Notes under the pieces: generated by a model
Told to the model about the DNA's origin: nothing
Database searches by the model: none
The model's input: the letters and a program-made list of their open reading frames with translations, nothing else
Source: CAZGNZ01 sp964527215
Lineage (GTDB): Bacteria > Fidelibacterota > Marinisomatia > SCGC-AAA003-L08 > JACNLC01
DNA: 64,000 bases
Assembly (NCBI GenBank): GCA_964527215.1
Contig: CAZGNZ010000019.1
Coordinates: forward strand, 1-64,000
Direction: 5' to 3'
Shown: piece after piece, positions 62,077-64,000 of the stretch
How positions within the stretch are numbered: the stretch's first letter is position 1
Layout of the letters: each line of letters starts with the position of its first letter
Position numbers and translations under genes: made by a program

Positions 62077-63573
62077 CTACAGGATGATATTCATTCCAAG
62101 ACTGACATTGACGCCACCGGGAACATCCGGATCCACGCCCTGAACAGTATATCCGAACGGATCCGTTTCCCATTCACCCCCAAAAGTTTTCAGGTACCCG
62201 ACCGTTCCTTCTATCCCAAGTTTTGGAGTAAGACTGTATTTCATATTCATGCTTGGCTGTATCACAATATATGAATTTAAAAACTTAAACTGATCCATAC
62301 CGTCCAGACTGCCTGCAGGATCGTCAAATGTCGGAATCACCCTGACCTCAGCCGTTTCCATACTGGTGCACCCGCCGCCGAACAGCATTTCACCTTCAAT
62401 TGAAAACGCCTTGCTGAGCCGGTCCTCCCGGGCAATCGAGATACCGCCGTACCAGGAATTGACTTCAAGATGGTTGGAATTATTATTAAACATCGCACTC
62501 TGCTTGTCACCGTACCACGCTCCTGATGCACCGATCTTCCAGCCGTTTCTCAGCCACATGCTGAAATCGAGTTCGTTGAAAATCAGACCTTTGTCGGCGA
62601 TTTCACTGAAACCCATGGCACCAATCACCTGATTCAGTTCTTCAAAATCGAAATCCAGCCAGCGTACGTGAAACCCCAACTCAAACCGATGATGATTCAT
62701 CAGGCAATCGTGGTGTTTTCGAATCAGTCGTTTTTCCCGCTGCTCTGCTTTATCGCAGACTTGGGCGCGGTATTTATCCGGAAATGGTTGGTTCTCTCGA
62801 ATTTTCTTCATTTCCCGCACGCGGCGGTTTTCTTTTTCGCCGGACGATTCCTGCATCTCAAAAATATTGACTTCATCTGAATCTTCATCAAAATAAATGG
62901 TTTTCACCAGACCGTCATCCGAATGAATGGTGATGACCTTCTGATCGATAAACTCATTTATATCCAATTCACCCGAATCCTGTGCTCTGATCCTGATTTC
63001 TTCCCGGAGGGATTCAGGCAAAAATTCATTGCCCTTCGAATAGTGTATCGGTCCGTTTTTGGTAACGATAACTTCCTCTGTTACTATACAGTCGTCTTTG
63101 TCTTTTCCTGAATCCCAGTCAGATTCATTCAGCAGTTTTTCTATCTCAATGATGATTTCGCCGTCCAAATCATCCAGGAAAACCTGATGTTCTTCATTGG
63201 GACCTTCCGGGCTTTCAAGAATGATGTTTCCATCCGAATTCATAATTTTCAAGATCGTATTCGAATGTTCATCTGCAACATCCGCTTTCAGGATTTCGGC
63301 AACTACGGAGCCATCATCGCCGAGTTTAATGATGATGGTTTTCCGGCCGTCCTCATTTTCTGATTCTTCAATCCATACCGCATGTTCACGGTCAGAAGTC
63401 AAATCAATATCCAAATCAAGTGTTTTAATGAGGGAGTCCAGATTGATATCGGTTTCAATGTCTTGCAGGATAATGATCTTCTCCTCGGAGGATTTCTCCG
63501 CTTCCGCGGCGAACATCGGGACGGTCAGTAGATAAAAGAAAAGAATTGATAATACAGGCGCGCTGGCAATCAT
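62077..63573 (-). CDS. Acidic exported protein, unknown function
   Basis: A 498-residue protein that I do not recognise. It has a signal peptide (1-22, ending PMFAAEA). Residues 25-240 are unusually acidic, rich in Asp, Glu and Ile/Val strands (for example IEESENEDGRKTIIIKLGDD), possibly Ca-binding or interacting with a cationic partner. A charged helical stretch follows (about 245-290, NRRVREMKKIRENQPF). The C-terminal 200 residues alternate hydrophobic and aromatic residues (FHVRWLDFDF, MWLRNGWKIGASGAWYG, GVNVSLGMNIIL), as in outer-membrane or surface beta-sheet proteins. GGAG lies 6 bases before the ATG. Confidence 0.7.
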   Translation of the reverse strand: MIASAPVLSILFFYLLTVPMFAAEAEKSSEEKIIILQDIETDINLDSLIKTLDLDIDLTSDREHAVWIEESENEDGRKTIIIKLGDDGSVVAEILKADVADEHSNTILKIMNSDGNIILESPEGPNEEHQVFLDDLDGEIIIEIEKLLNESDWDSGKDKDDCIVTEEVIVTKNGPIHYSKGNEFLPESLREEIRIRAQDSGELDINEFIDQKVITIHSDDGLVKTIYFDEDSDEVNIFEMQESSGEKENRRVREMKKIRENQPFPDKYRAQVCDKAEQREKRLIRKHHDCLMNHHRFELGFHVRWLDFDFEELNQVIGAMGFSEIADKGLIFNELDFSMWLRNGWKIGASGAWYGDKQSAMFNNNSNHLEVNSWYGGISIAREDRLSKAFSIEGEMLFGGGCTSMETAEVRVIPTFDDPAGSLDGMDQFKFLNSYIVIQPSMNMKYSLTPKLGIEGTVGYLKTFGGEWETDPFGYTVQGVDPDVPGGVNVSLGMNIIL

Positions 63574-63756
63574 ATTTTTCTCCAGGTATTTATTCTGTTA
63601 CAAGGTAAAGGGGGTTTACAAACAGCCTGATCCCGAATTGGGATACAGCGTGCTCGCAACGGTGATTTGACACAGAAAGTTCCGAGGATTTCTGCAGTTC
63701 AGGAGAGAGGTTAAATTATGGTGCCAGCGGTGTCTTAAACAGTATCCGGATGATGG

Positions 63757-64000
63757 TCAGCCGAGGACATCCTCAACTTTGCGCATCAGTTCCAACGGGC
63801 TGAAGGGTTTAACAAAATAATCATCTGCGCCGGCCTGTTTTCCCCGTTCCTTGTCGGTGTCCTGATTCTTTGCTGTCAGCATAACAATATTAATATTTCC
63901 GGTTTGCGGATCATTCTTCAATGCTTCGCAGACCTCAAATCCATCCAGTCCGCCTTCGGGCATCATAACATCCAGCAGGATCAGGTCCGGCTGCATTGAC
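63757..64000 (-). CDS. Response regulator receiver domain, partial
   Basis: The last 81 or so codons of a gene whose start lies beyond the window edge. Phospho-acceptor aspartate in LILLDVMMPEGGLDG, threonine in VMLTAKNQ and lysine in FVKPFSPLELM make it a receiver domain. The protein ends right after the domain (EDVLG), so it has no C-terminal output domain. MMPEGG has an extra residue pair relative to the usual MMP-x-xDG. Any domain before the receiver cannot be seen. Confidence 0.85.
   Translation of the reverse strand, partial: SMQPDLILLDVMMPEGGLDGFEVCEALKNDPQTGNINIVMLTAKNQDTDKERGKQAGADDYFVKPFSPLELMRKVEDVLG

Overview
The window reads as a piece of chromosome from a Gram-negative, motile anaerobe of the FCB (Fibrobacteres-Chlorobi-Bacteroidetes) superphylum. 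Candidatus Neomarinimicrobiota or a close relative fits best. This is inferred from a C-terminal YPNPFNP-type sorting domain, dockerin-like EF repeats in secreted proteins, an RND/adaptor/TolC system, a flagellin, and amino-acid-fermentation plus H2 enzymes. No rRNA, tRNA, CRISPR array or complete mobile element was seen.

Layout. 0-6.2 kb (minus): a two-gene cell-surface unit, an S74 (endosialidase chaperone) fibre-like protein followed by a LamG-rich secreted protein. 6.1-7.05 kb: a tandem array with a 230-bp period; its first unit includes the start of the S74 gene, and the later units carry degenerate copies of that start. 7.7-9.7 kb: an AT-rich SIR2-domain gene, a likely defence gene, between two exact 19-bp direct repeats. 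10-16.7 kb: ordinary genes (cytidylate-kinase-like protein, MscS channel, excisionase-type HTH protein, flagellin with a sigma-28-like promoter, YwaF-like membrane protein, small membrane protein, D-amino-acid aminotransferase). Copies of a dispersed intergenic element lie here and again at 25.4 kb. 17.1-25.3 kb: one tightly overlapping operon, hdrC-hdrB-hdrA-mvhD-mvhG-mvhA-protease. It encodes a flavin-based electron-bifurcating hydrogenase/heterodisulfide-reductase complex whose HdrA carries an inserted GltD-like NAD(P)H oxidoreductase module. 25.8-27.2 kb: a dockerin plus sorting-domain secreted protein with a strong terminator.

27.5-43.7 kb: five large PAS/GAF histidine kinases and one stand-alone receiver in a row, with no DNA-binding output protein among them. 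Four of the kinases share nearly the same transmitter core and look like duplicates. 43.9-45.6 kb: a secreted PNGase F-like deglycosylase with an N-terminal dockerin. 46.2-51.2 kb: an acyl-CoA energy module (CoA-transferase/GNAT fusion, ADP-forming acetyl-CoA synthetase, AAA_26/DRTGG protein) closed by a terminator. 51.3-58.0 kb (minus): a TolC, adaptor and RND pump operon ending in a translationally coupled D-2-hydroxyacid dehydrogenase. 58.3-62 kb: tyrosine phenol-lyase and acetoacetyl-CoA synthetase. 62-64 kb (minus): an unrecognised acidic secreted protein and the C-terminal part of a response regulator cut by the window edge.

Taken together, amino acids (tyrosine and others) would be fermented to acyl-CoAs that yield ATP through the ADP-forming synthetase. 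Reductant would be balanced through the Hdr-Mvh complex. Secreted dockerin proteins, a glycoamidase and LamG/S74 surface proteins suggest use of, or attachment to, glycoprotein-rich material. The large kinase block would sense conditions. The least explained parts are the tandem array carrying copies of a gene start, the HdrA-GltD fusion, the SIR2 gene with its flanking repeats, and the kinase block.
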